Part shown: one piece after another, positions 1 through 8,423 of the stretch | How positions within the stretch are numbered: position 1 is the first letter of the stretch | Layout of the letters: each line of letters opens with the position of its first letter | Assembly: GCF_000717645.1 (NCBI RefSeq) | Contig: NZ_JNZZ01000022.1 | Span: forward strand, 47,415 to 111,414 | From: Streptomyces californicus | GTDB taxonomy: Bacteria; Actinomycetota; Actinomycetes; Streptomycetales; Streptomycetaceae | DNA: 64,000 nt | Reading direction: 5' to 3' | Program-made: the position numbers and the translations under genes | Notes under the pieces: generated by a model | The model's input: the letters and a program-made list of their open reading frames with translations, nothing else | What the model was told of the DNA's origin: nothing | Database searches by the model: none

Positions 1-39
1 CGTGTCCGGGAGCGCACGGGTGTTTGGGAGACTGGTCCG

Positions 40-978
40 GTGACCCCTCGCACCCCCGCCCCTCGCGTCATCACCGTCGTCGGCCCCACGGCCGCCGGAA
101 AGTCGGATCTGGGGGTCTTCCTCGCCCAGCGGCTCGACGGCGAGGTGATCAACGCCGACTCGATGCAGCTCTACCGGGGCATGGACATCGGGACCGCCAA
201 GCTGACGCTCCCCGAGCGCGACGGCGTGCCGCACCGCCTGCTGGACATCTGGGACGTCACCGAGGCGGCCAGCGTCGCCGAGTACCAGCGCCTCGCCCGC
301 CGGGAGATCGACCGGCTGCTCGCCGAGGGGCGCACGCCCATCCTGGTCGGCGGCTCCGGGCTGTACGTGAAGGGCGCCATCGACGCCCTGGAGTTCCCCG
401 GCACCGACCCCGCGATCCGCGCCCGCCTCGAAGCCGAACTGGCCGGGGACGGCCCCGGCGCCCTGCACGCCCGGCTCGTCGCCGCCGACCCCGCCGCCGC
501 CCGCGCCATCCTGCCGGGCAACGGCCGCCGGATCGTCCGCGCCCTCGAAGTGATCGAGATCACCGGCAAGCCCTTCACCGCGAACCTGCCCGGCGAGAAG
601 CCCGTCTACGAGGCCGTGCAGATCGGCGTCGACGTGGACCGCCCCGAACTCGACGACCGCATCGCCCGGCGCGTCGACCGGATGTGGGAGGCGGGGCTGG
701 TGGACGAGGTCCGCGCCCTGGAGGGGTCCGGGCTGCGCGAGGGCCTCACGGCGTCCCGGGCGCTCGGCTACCAGCAGGTGCTCGCGGCGCTCGCGGGGGA
801 GTGCACCGAGGACGACGCGCGGGCCGAGACCGTGCGCGCCACCAAACGCTTCGCCCGCCGCCAGGACTCCTGGTTCCGCCGTGACACGCGGGTCGTCTGG
901 CTCGGCGGAGGAGACCGTGACCGGCGGGAACTCCCGCTCCGGGCGCTGGCGTTGGTCGAACGGGCGGTCACAGCCTGA
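40..978 (+). CDS. miaA: tRNA dimethylallyltransferase MiaA
   Basis: Transfers a dimethylallyl group from DMAPP to N6 of A37 in tRNAs that read codons starting with U; cytoplasmic. The 312-residue protein has the usual family length. It carries a P-loop GPTAAGKS at residues 15-22, the NADSMQLYRG block at about 38-47, and a C-terminal TKRFARRQ-SWFRRD segment typical of the family. The GTG start at 40 follows a GGGAG-like ribosome site. The DNA upstream is cut by the window edge, so I cannot say whether it belongs to an operon from the left. The next gene on the same strand starts about 100 bp downstream. Identification rests on family motifs and on the neighbouring dapF, a common actinobacterial arrangement. 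Confidence 0.97.
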   Translation: MTPRTPAPRVITVVGPTAAGKSDLGVFLAQRLDGEVINADSMQLYRGMDIGTAKLTLPERDGVPHRLLDIWDVTEAASVAEYQRLARREIDRLLAEGRTPILVGGSGLYVKGAIDALEFPGTDPAIRARLEAELAGDGPGALHARLVAADPAAARAILPGNGRRIVRALEVIEITGKPFTANLPGEKPVYEAVQIGVDVDRPELDDRIARRVDRMWEAGLVDEVRALEGSGLREGLTASRALGYQQVLAALAGECTEDDARAETVRATKRFARRQDSWFRRDTRVVWLGGGDRDRRELPLRALALVERAVTA

Positions 979-1079
979 TCACGTGATGGCATCGGGAAGC
1001 CCCGGCCGTCATTTCGGCGCCCGTGATCGTGCCATCATCAAACATCGATCCACAGATGGAGTCCGAGTAGGGAGGGCGC

Positions 1080-1538
1080 GTGGCGATGGAGGCCGGCCCT
1101 CGCGACACGGAGCAGCGCGACACGGAGCACGATGTGCCGCCGCCGCGGGAGACCGCGGGACGGCTGAGCTCCGACGGACCCGACGAGCAGGACGTCGCCC
1201 CCGAGGTCGAGGTCGAGCTGCGGCCCACCCGCAAACTGCGGATCTGGCAGCTCGCCCCCATCCTGGTGCTGGCCGCCGTCGGCTCGCTGATGTTCGCCTT
1301 CCCCCTCGCCTTCGAGTTCGGCGACGGCGGAGCCATCGTGGCCATGCTGGGTCTCCTGATCAGCTGCTGCGCCGCCGGCTGGGGCATGATGGCGGCCCGC
1401 CGCGTCGGCCACACCTGGCCCGGACTGCCCTCCCGGAGCTCCGGCGCCCGCCCCGACTGGCGCGTGATCGCCCTGTACGCGGCGACCGGCGTCGCCCTTG
1501 TGGCCCTCGCCGTCTGGCGCGTCGCCCGCCTGCGCTGA
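1080..1538 (+). CDS. Small conserved integral membrane protein of unknown function
   Basis: A 152-residue protein with an acidic, charged N-terminal part (about 1-55, ending in the RPTRKLRIWQ boundary) followed by three predicted membrane segments: about 58-82 (LAPILVLAAVGSLMFAF), 88-110 (AIVAMLGLLISCC) and 128-147. It ends in a short basic tail. I do not recognise a named domain. It sits between miaA and dapF on the same strand, a position I recall as conserved in Streptomyces, but this does not indicate a function. The GTG start at 1080 follows a GGGAGG ribosome site with good spacing. The coding call is supported by strong third-position GC in this frame. Confidence 0.8.
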   Translation: MAMEAGPRDTEQRDTEHDVPPPRETAGRLSSDGPDEQDVAPEVEVELRPTRKLRIWQLAPILVLAAVGSLMFAFPLAFEFGDGGAIVAMLGLLISCCAAGWGMMAARRVGHTWPGLPSRSSGARPDWRVIALYAATGVALVALAVWRVARLR

Positions 1539-1763
1539 CGCCGTCCCGGGGTGACGTCCGCCCGGTGCCGGTGTCCGCCGGTCCGGCTGCGGCGCCAGGC
1601 GCGTACGACCGAGGCCCCGCGACCACCCCACGCACCTACGGCCGAGGCTCCGCCGATGCCGCCCCGCGCGTACGGTATGCGCGCCCGCCCCGTACCACCG
1701 GCCCTCGGGCCCGCCCGCGTACCGTCCCCCGGCCCGCTCGCGCCGGTTGTCGGAGCCGCCTCG

Positions 1764-1769
1764 TACAGT
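1764..1769 (+). promoter_or_regulatory. -10-like TACAGT directly before dapF (leaderless type)
   Basis: TACAGT ends six bases before the GTG at 1776, and no Shine-Dalgarno-like purine run lies between them. This is the spacing expected when transcription begins at or next to the start codon, a common arrangement in Streptomyces. No clear -35 box is visible, so the call is tentative. Confidence 0.45.
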
Positions 1770-1775
1770 GGATCC

Positions 1776-2642
1776 GTGAGCACCTCGCAGATCGCCTTCC
1801 TCAAGGGTCACGGCACCGAGAACGACTTCGTGATCGTCCCGGACCCGGACAACGCCCTCACGCTGCCCGCCGACGTGGTCGCCCGGCTCTGCGACCGCCG
1901 GGCCGGCATCGGCGGCGACGGTCTGCTGCACGTCGTGCGGTCCGCCGCGCACCCCGAGGCGCGGCACCTGGCGGACGAGGCCGAGTGGTTCATGGACTAC
2001 CGCAACGCGGACGGATCGATCGCCGAGATGTGCGGCAACGGCGTCCGCGTCTTCGCCCACCACCTCCAGCGCGCCGGGCTCGTCGAGGAGGGCGACCTCA
2101 CCATCGCCACCCGGGGCGGCGCCAAGCGTGTCCACCTCGCCAAGAACGGCGACATCACCGTCTCCATGGGGCGCGCCCTGCTGCCCGAGGAGAACGCCAC
2201 CGTCCGTGTGGGCGACCGCAGTTGGCCCACGCGCAACGTCAACATGGGCAATCCGCACGCGGTCGCCTTCGTCGACGACCTGGACCACGCGGGCGATCTG
2301 CTCGCCGCCCCGCCCGTCAGCCCCGACACCGTCTATCCCGACGGGGTCAACGTCGAGTTCGTCGTCGACCGGGCCCCGCGCCACGTCGCCATGCGCGTCC
2401 ACGAGCGGGGCTCCGGCGAGACCCGCTCCTGCGGCACCGGCGCCTGCGCCGTCGCCGTGGCCGCCGCCCGCCGGGACGGCGCCGACCCCGCCCGGACCGG
2501 CCTCCCCGTCACCTACCGGGTGGACCTGCCCGGCGGCACCCTCGTCATCACCGAGCACCCCGACGGCGCGATCGACATGACCGGACCCGCCGTGATCGTC
2601 GCCGAGGGCGTCATCGACCCGGCGTGGCTCGAAACCTTCTGA
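1776..2642 (+). CDS. dapF: Diaminopimelate epimerase DapF
   Basis: Interconverts LL- and meso-diaminopimelate for peptidoglycan and lysine synthesis; cytoplasmic. Starting at the GTG at 1776 the product is 288 residues, the normal length. The two catalytic cysteines are visible: Cys86 in AEMCGNGVR and Cys219 in RSCGTGACA. The reading frame is open 225 bases further upstream, but that stretch lacks family similarity, and a -10-like TACAGT ends six bases before 1776, which favours this start and a leaderless transcript. In Streptomyces, whose peptidoglycan contains LL-DAP, the enzyme is expected mainly to supply the meso form for lysine; that is family and genus knowledge rather than something visible here. 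Confidence 0.96.
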   Translation: MSTSQIAFLKGHGTENDFVIVPDPDNALTLPADVVARLCDRRAGIGGDGLLHVVRSAAHPEARHLADEAEWFMDYRNADGSIAEMCGNGVRVFAHHLQRAGLVEEGDLTIATRGGAKRVHLAKNGDITVSMGRALLPEENATVRVGDRSWPTRNVNMGNPHAVAFVDDLDHAGDLLAAPPVSPDTVYPDGVNVEFVVDRAPRHVAMRVHERGSGETRSCGTGACAVAVAAARRDGADPARTGLPVTYRVDLPGGTLVITEHPDGAIDMTGPAVIVAEGVIDPAWLETF

Positions 2643-2813
2643 GGACTGGCTCAGTCGAAACGATGACCGCGCGGCGCTTCGCTCGAATGGGTGATCCGTT
2701 TCACGCTGGGCGAGAGGCGGGGGGTCCCGCGTGGTGGGGTCGGTAGCATCAAGCACCGGCCCCGAGGGGCATCCGCCCCCGCCCCGCGCCGGTCGACGTC
2801 GCCGGAGGTGCCC

Positions 2814-4985
2814 ATGAGTGCAGAGGCCGCCGATCCGGGCGCCCCCCTTCGCAGGCGGAGCCGCCCCCGGATCGATCTGCGCAGACTGGGCCGGGTGGCG
2901 CTGCGCGGCCCGGTCTCCCGCGACCGGCTGCCCGACGCCATCAGCCACGTCGCGGAGGCGCACCGCGCCCACCATCCCGACGCCGACCTGGCCGTCCTGC
3001 GCAGCGCCTACCTCCTCGCCGAGTCCTCGCACCGGGGCCAGAAGCGCAAGAGCGGCGAGCCCTTCATCACGCACCCGCTCGCCGTCACCCTGATCCTCGC
3101 CGAGCTCGGCGCGGAGACGACCACCCTCACCGCGTCCCTGCTCCACGACACCGTCGAGGACACCGAGGTGACGCTCGACCAGGTGGAGCAGCAGTTCGGG
3201 GACGAGGTCCGCTATCTCGTCGACGGCGTCACCAAGCTGGAGAAGGTCGACTACGGGGCCGCCGCCGAGCCGGAGACCTTCCGCAAGATGCTCGTCGCCA
3301 CCGGCAACGACGTCCGGGTCATGTCGATCAAGCTCGCGGACCGGCTGCACAACATGCGCACCCTCGGCGTGATGCGCCCCGAGAAGCAGGCCAGGATCGC
3401 CAAGGTCACCCGGGACGTCCTGATCCCGCTCGCGGAGCGGCTCGGCGTACAGGCGCTCAAGACCGAGCTGGAGGACCTGGTCTTCGCGATCCTGCACCCC
3501 GAGGAGTACGAGGAGACCCGCGCGCTGATCGCCGCGGCGGACCGGGAGGCCGCGCTCGACACCATCGCCGACGACGTACGGCACACCCTGCGCGAGGCGG
3601 GCATCAGCGGCGAAGTCCTCATCAGGCCACGCCACTTCGTCTCCGTGCACCGGGTCCGCGGAAAACGCGGCGAACTGCGCGGCACCGACTTCGGCCGGCT
3701 CCTCGTCCTCGTCGGTGAGGACGCCGACTGCTACGCGGTCCTCGGCGAACTGCACACCTGCTTCACCCCGGTGATCTCCGAGTTCAAGGACTTCATCGCC
3801 GCCCCGAAGTTCAACCTGTACCAGTCGCTGCACACCGCCGTCGTCGGCCCCGAGGGCGCGGTCGCGGAGGTCCTCATCCGTACGCACCGGATGCACAAGG
3901 TCGCCGAGGCGGGCGTCGTCGCCCTGGGCAACCCGTACGCCCACGACGCCGCCTCCCCGCCGGCCGAGCCGTCCGACGAGCGCGCCGACCCGACCCGGCC
4001 CGGCTGGCTCTCGCGGCTGCTGGACTGGCAGGAGTCCGCCACCGACTCCGACACCTTCTGGACCACCCTCCGCGACGATCTCGCCCAGGACCGCGAGATC
4101 ACGGTCTTCCGTACCGACGGCGGCACGCTCGGCCTGCCCGCCGGGGCCAGCTGCGTGGACGCCGCCTACGCGCAGTACGGCGACCGGGCCCACACCGCCA
4201 TCGGGGCCCGGGTCAACGGCCGCCTCGCCACCCTGAGCACCGTCCTCGGCGACGGCGACACCGTGCAGGTGCTGCTCGCCCACGACGCCGCCTCCGGACC
4301 TTCGCCCGACTGGCTCGACCACGCCCGCACCCCCGCCGCCCGGATCGCGATCACCGGCTGGCTCGCCGACCACCCCGACGAGGCGAAACCCGGTCCGGAG
4401 AGCGCGGCCCCGGCGGGACCCGGTCTTCCCGGGTCCGAGCGGCCCGCGCCCGCCGCTCCGGACGGCGGGGCGCCGAGCGCCGCCGCACCGGCCCGCACCC
4501 GGTCCGGGCCCCGCGCCGCGGGCGTCGTCGTCGAGGACCCGGAGGCGTCGGTGCGGCTGGCCGGCTGCTGCACGCCGGTGCCCCCCGACGAGCTGACCGG
4601 CTTCGTCGTCCGGGGCGGCGCGGTCACCGTCCACCGCCGCGCGTGCCGCGCGGTCGCCGCCATGCGCGAGATCGGCCGCGCCCCGGTCGAGGCCCGCTGG
4701 GAGGACGCCGAGGGCCGGGAGCCCGAAGCCGGCTGCCGGGTCACCCTCGTCGCCGAGTCCTTCGGCCGCCCCCACCTCCTCGCCGACCTGACCGAGGCCA
4801 TCGCCACCGCCGACGCGGCGATCGTCTCCGCCACCGTGGAACCGCCCAGCGAGCAGCGGGTGCGCCACACCTACACCCTGCGGCTGCCCGACGCCGCGGG
4901 CCTGCCCGCCCTGATGCGCGCCATGCGCGACGTGGCCGGGGTCTACGACGTCAGCCGCGCGCAGCACCCGGCCCCGGCGGGCTGA
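2814..4985 (+). CDS. rshA: RelA/SpoT homologue (RshA-like), HD hydrolase with a degenerate synthetase domain
   Basis: Long RSH protein of 723 residues expected to act on the alarmone (p)ppGpp. Order of domains: HD hydrolase domain about 55-215 with His73 and the H111-D112 pair (HDTVED) and RLHNMRTL; synthetase-like domain about 260-372 (DCYAVLG, EFKDFIA, NLYQSLH, EVLIRT); TGS about 425-490; and a C-terminal ACT-like part. The hydrolase motifs look intact. In the synthetase domain, the usual Lys of the RPK-H-Y-S-I block is Arg and the DLxGxR block reads TDFGRLL, so synthesis may be weak or absent. The ATG at 2814 follows GGAGG. The position after dapF matches what I recall for S. coelicolor rshA, not the main relA, which lies elsewhere. 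Confidence 0.88.
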   Translation: MSAEAADPGAPLRRRSRPRIDLRRLGRVALRGPVSRDRLPDAISHVAEAHRAHHPDADLAVLRSAYLLAESSHRGQKRKSGEPFITHPLAVTLILAELGAETTTLTASLLHDTVEDTEVTLDQVEQQFGDEVRYLVDGVTKLEKVDYGAAAEPETFRKMLVATGNDVRVMSIKLADRLHNMRTLGVMRPEKQARIAKVTRDVLIPLAERLGVQALKTELEDLVFAILHPEEYEETRALIAAADREAALDTIADDVRHTLREAGISGEVLIRPRHFVSVHRVRGKRGELRGTDFGRLLVLVGEDADCYAVLGELHTCFTPVISEFKDFIAAPKFNLYQSLHTAVVGPEGAVAEVLIRTHRMHKVAEAGVVALGNPYAHDAASPPAEPSDERADPTRPGWLSRLLDWQESATDSDTFWTTLRDDLAQDREITVFRTDGGTLGLPAGASCVDAAYAQYGDRAHTAIGARVNGRLATLSTVLGDGDTVQVLLAHDAASGPSPDWLDHARTPAARIAITGWLADHPDEAKPGPESAAPAGPGLPGSERPAPAAPDGGAPSAAAPARTRSGPRAAGVVVEDPEASVRLAGCCTPVPPDELTGFVVRGGAVTVHRRACRAVAAMREIGRAPVEARWEDAEGREPEAGCRVTLVAESFGRPHLLADLTEAIATADAAIVSATVEPPSEQRVRHTYTLRLPDAAGLPALMRAMRDVAGVYDVSRAQHPAPAG

Positions 4986-5069
4986 GCCGCCGCGCACCGG
5001 CCCTCCTCGTTCGAGTGGTGCGGCGCGCGGCTCCCCGGCCGGGCGGCCCGGCGCTGATAGCCGTAGTCC

Positions 5070-6515
5070 ATGCCGCTCCTGACCCGCCGCCTGCGCGCCG
5101 CCCTCCTGGCGACCGCCTCGGCCACGCTCGTCGCCGCCGCCCTGCCCGCCCCCGAGCCCCTGGGCATCGGAGACCGGCTCTTCCCCGAACTGGGCAACCC
5201 CGGCTACGACGTCCTCGCGTACGACATCGCCCTCACCTACCACGGCAGCAACACCAAGCCCCTGGACGCCGTCACGAAGATCAGGGCCCGTACCACCGCA
5301 CCGCTGGACCGGATCAACCTCGACTTCGCCCGGGGCGCCGTCCGGGGCGTCGAGGTCGACGGACGCCCCGCCGAGTTCGGCAGCAAGAACGAGGACCTGG
5401 TCGTCCGGGCCCCGCGCCGCCTCCCCGCGGGCGTACCGGTGGAGATCACCGTCCGGCACACCAGCGACCCGCGCGGCTCCGGGGACGACGGCGGCTGGGT
5501 GCGCACCGCCGACGGGCTCGCCATGGCCAACCAGGCCGACGCCGCCCACCGCGTCTTCCCGAGCAACGACCACCCCTCCGACAAGGCGTACTTCACCTTC
5601 CGGATCACCGCCCCCGAGAAGCTGACGGCGGTCGCGGGCGGCCTGCCCGCGGGGAGGACCCGGCACGGAGCCACCACCACCTGGACCTACCGCACCGAGC
5701 ACCCCATGGCCACCGAGCTGGCCCAGGTCTCCATCGGGACCTCCGCCGTCGCCCACCGCACCGGGCCGCACGGACTGCCGGTGCGCGACGTCGTCCCCGC
5801 CGCCGACCGGAAGAAGCTGGAACCCTGGCTGAGGAAGACCCCGGCCCAACTGGAGTGGATGGAGCGGCAGGTCGGCCGCTACCCCTTCGAGGCGTACGGG
5901 GTGCTCGTCGCCGACAGCCGCATCGGGTTCGCCCTGGAGACCCAGACGCTCTCGCTGTTCGGCAAGTCGTTCTTCACCGAGCCCGCCTACCCGGAGTGGT
6001 ACGTCGACTCGGTGATGGTCCACGAGCTCGCCCACCAGTGGTTCGGCAACAGCGTCTCGCCCGCGAGCTGGTCCGACCTGTGGCTCAACGAGGGCCACGC
6101 CAGCTGGTACGAGGCCCGGTACGCCGAGGAGCACGGAGGCCCGGCCCTGGAGCGGCGGATGCGCGAGGCGTACCGGCTCTCCGACGGCTGGCGCGCGGAC
6201 GGCGGCCCTCCGGCGCACCCCGACGGCCCGTCCCCGGGGCAGAAGCTGAGTCTGTTCCGCCCGGTCGTGTACGACGGCAGCGCGCTCGTCCTCTACGCCC
6301 TGCGCCAGGAGATCGGGGAGGCCGCCTTCGGCCGGCTGGAGCGTGCCTGGGTCCGGGCGCACCGGGACACCGCGGCGACCACCGCGGACTTCACCCGGCT
6401 GGCCTCCCGCGTCGCCGGACGGGACCTGACCGCGTTCTTCGACGGCTGGCTGTACGGGAGGAAGACCCCGCCGATGCCCGGACACCCGGACTGGAGCAGC
6501 GCGAAACCCGCGTGA
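5070..6515 (+). CDS. Secreted M1-family zinc metallopeptidase
   Basis: An aminopeptidase-N-like enzyme, 481 residues, shorter than full-length PepN because it consists of the M1 N-terminal beta domain and catalytic domain only. A basic then hydrophobic N-terminus (about 1-30, RRLRAALLATASATLVAAA) looks like a Sec signal peptide. The zinc site HELAHQWFG and the downstream LNEGHASW glutamate are present. The exopeptidase GAMEN-type block is replaced by a sequence around RIGFALETQ, which resembles the GALENQ-like variant of secreted actinobacterial members, so substrate choice is open. A GATAGC -10-like element lies about ten bases before the ATG, suggesting a very short leader. It is followed by hflX after a 131 bp gap. 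Confidence 0.88.
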   Translation: MPLLTRRLRAALLATASATLVAAALPAPEPLGIGDRLFPELGNPGYDVLAYDIALTYHGSNTKPLDAVTKIRARTTAPLDRINLDFARGAVRGVEVDGRPAEFGSKNEDLVVRAPRRLPAGVPVEITVRHTSDPRGSGDDGGWVRTADGLAMANQADAAHRVFPSNDHPSDKAYFTFRITAPEKLTAVAGGLPAGRTRHGATTTWTYRTEHPMATELAQVSIGTSAVAHRTGPHGLPVRDVVPAADRKKLEPWLRKTPAQLEWMERQVGRYPFEAYGVLVADSRIGFALETQTLSLFGKSFFTEPAYPEWYVDSVMVHELAHQWFGNSVSPASWSDLWLNEGHASWYEARYAEEHGGPALERRMREAYRLSDGWRADGGPPAHPDGPSPGQKLSLFRPVVYDGSALVLYALRQEIGEAAFGRLERAWVRAHRDTAATTADFTRLASRVAGRDLTAFFDGWLYGRKTPPMPGHPDWSSAKPA

Positions 6516-6646
6516 CGGGCCCGGTGGGACCGTGCCACTATCGACGCGTCGGCGCGGCGGACCGCCCCGGAGTTCCCGGCAGGGAATCTTCCGGGAGGGT
6601 CACGCGTTGTGACGTACGTAAAGACTTCTCTCGACGTAAGGATCCA

Positions 6647-8167
6647 ATGACCTCCTCTTCTTCCCTTCCCCAGGACGCGCAGGACGCGCAGAGCGCCACG
6701 GAGAACACCACCGAGAGCCTCACCGAGGCCCGCCGGGCCGACGCCCTGATGGAAGAGGACGTCGCCTGGAGCCACGAGATCGACGGAGCCCGGGACGGCG
6801 ACCAGCTCGACCGCTCCGAGCGCGCGGCCCTGAGGCGCGTCGCCGGTCTCTCCACGGAGCTCGAGGACGTCACCGAGGTCGAGTACCGCCAGCTGCGCCT
6901 GGAGCGCGTCGTGCTGGTGGGCGTCTGGACCTCGGGGACGGTGCACGACGCGGAGATCTCCCTCGCGGAGCTCGCCGCACTCGCCGAGACGGCGGGCGCG
7001 CAGGTGCTGGACGCGGTGTACCAGCGGCGCGACAAGCCGGACCCGGCCACCTACATCGGTTCGGGCAAGGCGCTGGAGCTGCGGGACATCGTGCTCGAAT
7101 CCGGTGCCGACACCGTCGTCTGCGACGGTGAGCTGAGCCCCGGCCAGCTGATCCACCTGGAAGACGTCGTCAAGGTGAAGGTGGTCGACCGGACCGCCCT
7201 GATCCTCGACATCTTCGCCCAGCACGCCAAGTCCCGCGAGGGCAAGGCGCAGGTGTCGCTGGCACAGATGCAGTACATGCTGCCGCGGCTGCGCGGCTGG
7301 GGTCAGTCGCTCTCCCGCCAGATGGGCGGCGGCGGTTCCAGCGGCGGTGGCGGCATGGCCACCCGTGGTCCCGGTGAGACCAAGATCGAGACGGACCGGC
7401 GGCGGATCCGCGAGAAGATGGCGAAGATGCGCCGGGAGATCGCGGAGATGAAGACCGGCCGCGAGATCAAGCGGCAGGAGCGCAAGCGCAACAAGGTGCC
7501 CTCCGTCGCCATCGCCGGATACACCAACGCGGGCAAGTCCTCGCTGCTCAACCGCCTGACCGGGGCCGGTGTCCTGGTGGAGAACGCCCTGTTCGCCACT
7601 CTGGACCCGACCGTCCGCCGGGCCGAGACGCCGAGCGGCCGCATCTACACGCTGGCCGACACCGTCGGGTTCGTCCGGCATCTGCCGCACCACCTCGTCG
7701 AGGCGTTCCGCTCCACGATGGAGGAGGTCGGCGACTCCGATCTCATCCTGCACGTGGTGGACGGCTCGCACCCGGTGCCGGAGGAGCAGCTCGCCGCGGT
7801 GCGCGAGGTGATCCGGGACGTCGGCGCGGTGGACGTGCCGGAGATCGTCGTGATCAACAAGGCGGACGCGGCGGATCCGCTGGTCATCCAGCGGCTCCTG
7901 CGCAACGAGAAGCACGCCATCGTGGTCTCGGCGAGGACCGGCGAGGGCATCGACGAGCTGCTGGCGCTCATCGACTCCGAGCTGCCCCGGCCGTCCGTCG
8001 AGATCGAGGCGCTCGTGCCGTACATCCAGGGGGCGCTGGTCTCCCGGGTGCACGCCGAGGGCGAGGTGCTCTCCGAGGAGCACACCGCCGAGGGCACCCT
8101 GCTCAAGGCCCAGGTCCACGAGGAGCTGGCCGCCGAGCTGGAGACCTTCGTCCTCGCCGCGCACTGA
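6647..8167 (+). CDS. hflX: GTPase HflX, ribosome-associated
   Basis: HflX binds 50S subunits and splits stalled 70S ribosomes after stress. The 506-residue protein has the N-terminal HflX domain (about 80-285; GELSPGQ, a basic helical stretch RRRIREKMAKMRRE) with the Gly-rich loop at 227-236, then the GTPase domain with G1 GYTNAGKSS at 291-299, G3 DTVGF at 338 and NKAD as G4. The first 75 residues form an acidic extension rich in Gln, Ser and Glu. The ATG at 6647 has an AAGGA ribosome site. The same frame is open far upstream, but that part is a shadow of the peptidase gene. A strong hairpin follows the stop codon. Confidence 0.96.
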   Translation: MTSSSSLPQDAQDAQSATENTTESLTEARRADALMEEDVAWSHEIDGARDGDQLDRSERAALRRVAGLSTELEDVTEVEYRQLRLERVVLVGVWTSGTVHDAEISLAELAALAETAGAQVLDAVYQRRDKPDPATYIGSGKALELRDIVLESGADTVVCDGELSPGQLIHLEDVVKVKVVDRTALILDIFAQHAKSREGKAQVSLAQMQYMLPRLRGWGQSLSRQMGGGGSSGGGGMATRGPGETKIETDRRRIREKMAKMRREIAEMKTGREIKRQERKRNKVPSVAIAGYTNAGKSSLLNRLTGAGVLVENALFATLDPTVRRAETPSGRIYTLADTVGFVRHLPHHLVEAFRSTMEEVGDSDLILHVVDGSHPVPEEQLAAVREVIRDVGAVDVPEIVVINKADAADPLVIQRLLRNEKHAIVVSARTGEGIDELLALIDSELPRPSVEIEALVPYIQGALVSRVHAEGEVLSEEHTAEGTLLKAQVHEELAAELETFVLAAH

Positions 8168-8183
8168 CGGCGCCCGGACGACA

Positions 8184-8234
8184 GCGAAGGGCCCGGCCCC
8201 GACTCCTCCACGGAGTCGGGGCCGGGCCCTTCGC
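8184..8234. terminator. Perfect 23-bp hairpin terminator between hflX and the convergent protease gene
   Basis: Left arm 8184-8206 and right arm 8212-8234 are perfectly complementary over 23 bases with a five-base loop. There is no U-run, as is usual in Streptomyces. The hairpin lies 17 bases after the hflX stop and serves hflX; the minus-strand protease ends about 190 bp further right. Confidence 0.9.
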
Positions 8235-8288
8235 GCACGCGCCCCGGGGCGTACTTGCCGGTCATCGGCACGAGGACCGGTTCAGTCG

Positions 8289-8350
8289 CCCGACCCGACC
8301 CGACCCGACCCGACCCGACCCGGTTCGACCCGACCCGGCCGCCGACCCGG
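8289..8350. repeat. CGACC pentanucleotide tandem repeat
   Basis: About ten near-perfect head-to-tail copies of CGACC (several uninterrupted, then an interrupted block with GGTT) span this stretch between two convergent genes. A short imperfect duplication around GACTGCCAGGTC follows at about 8358-8386. Five-base units this uniform are typical of slippage. I see no gene or hairpin that would explain it. Confidence 0.85.
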
Positions 8351-8423
8351 TCAGGTCGACTGCCAGGTCAGGTCTACTGCCAGGTCCGGCGGTGACGACA
8401 GGCCGCACCGCCGGACCCGCCGC

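Noticed and set aside
1038..6485. Very long minus-strand open frame of about 1800 codons
   Set aside because: It lies opposite miaA-neighbour, dapF, rshA and M1 genes. Its product is Gly/Arg/Val/Ala-rich without family motifs, which is the usual shadow of high-GC genes.
4643..6646. Apparent plus-strand extension of hflX by more than 660 codons
   Set aside because: The extension is Arg/Pro-rich and overlaps rshA and the M1 peptidase in another frame. HflX is complete from 6647.
8289..8350. CGACC repeats considered as a CRISPR array
   Set aside because: The unit is five bases, there are no spacers, and no cas genes are present in the window.
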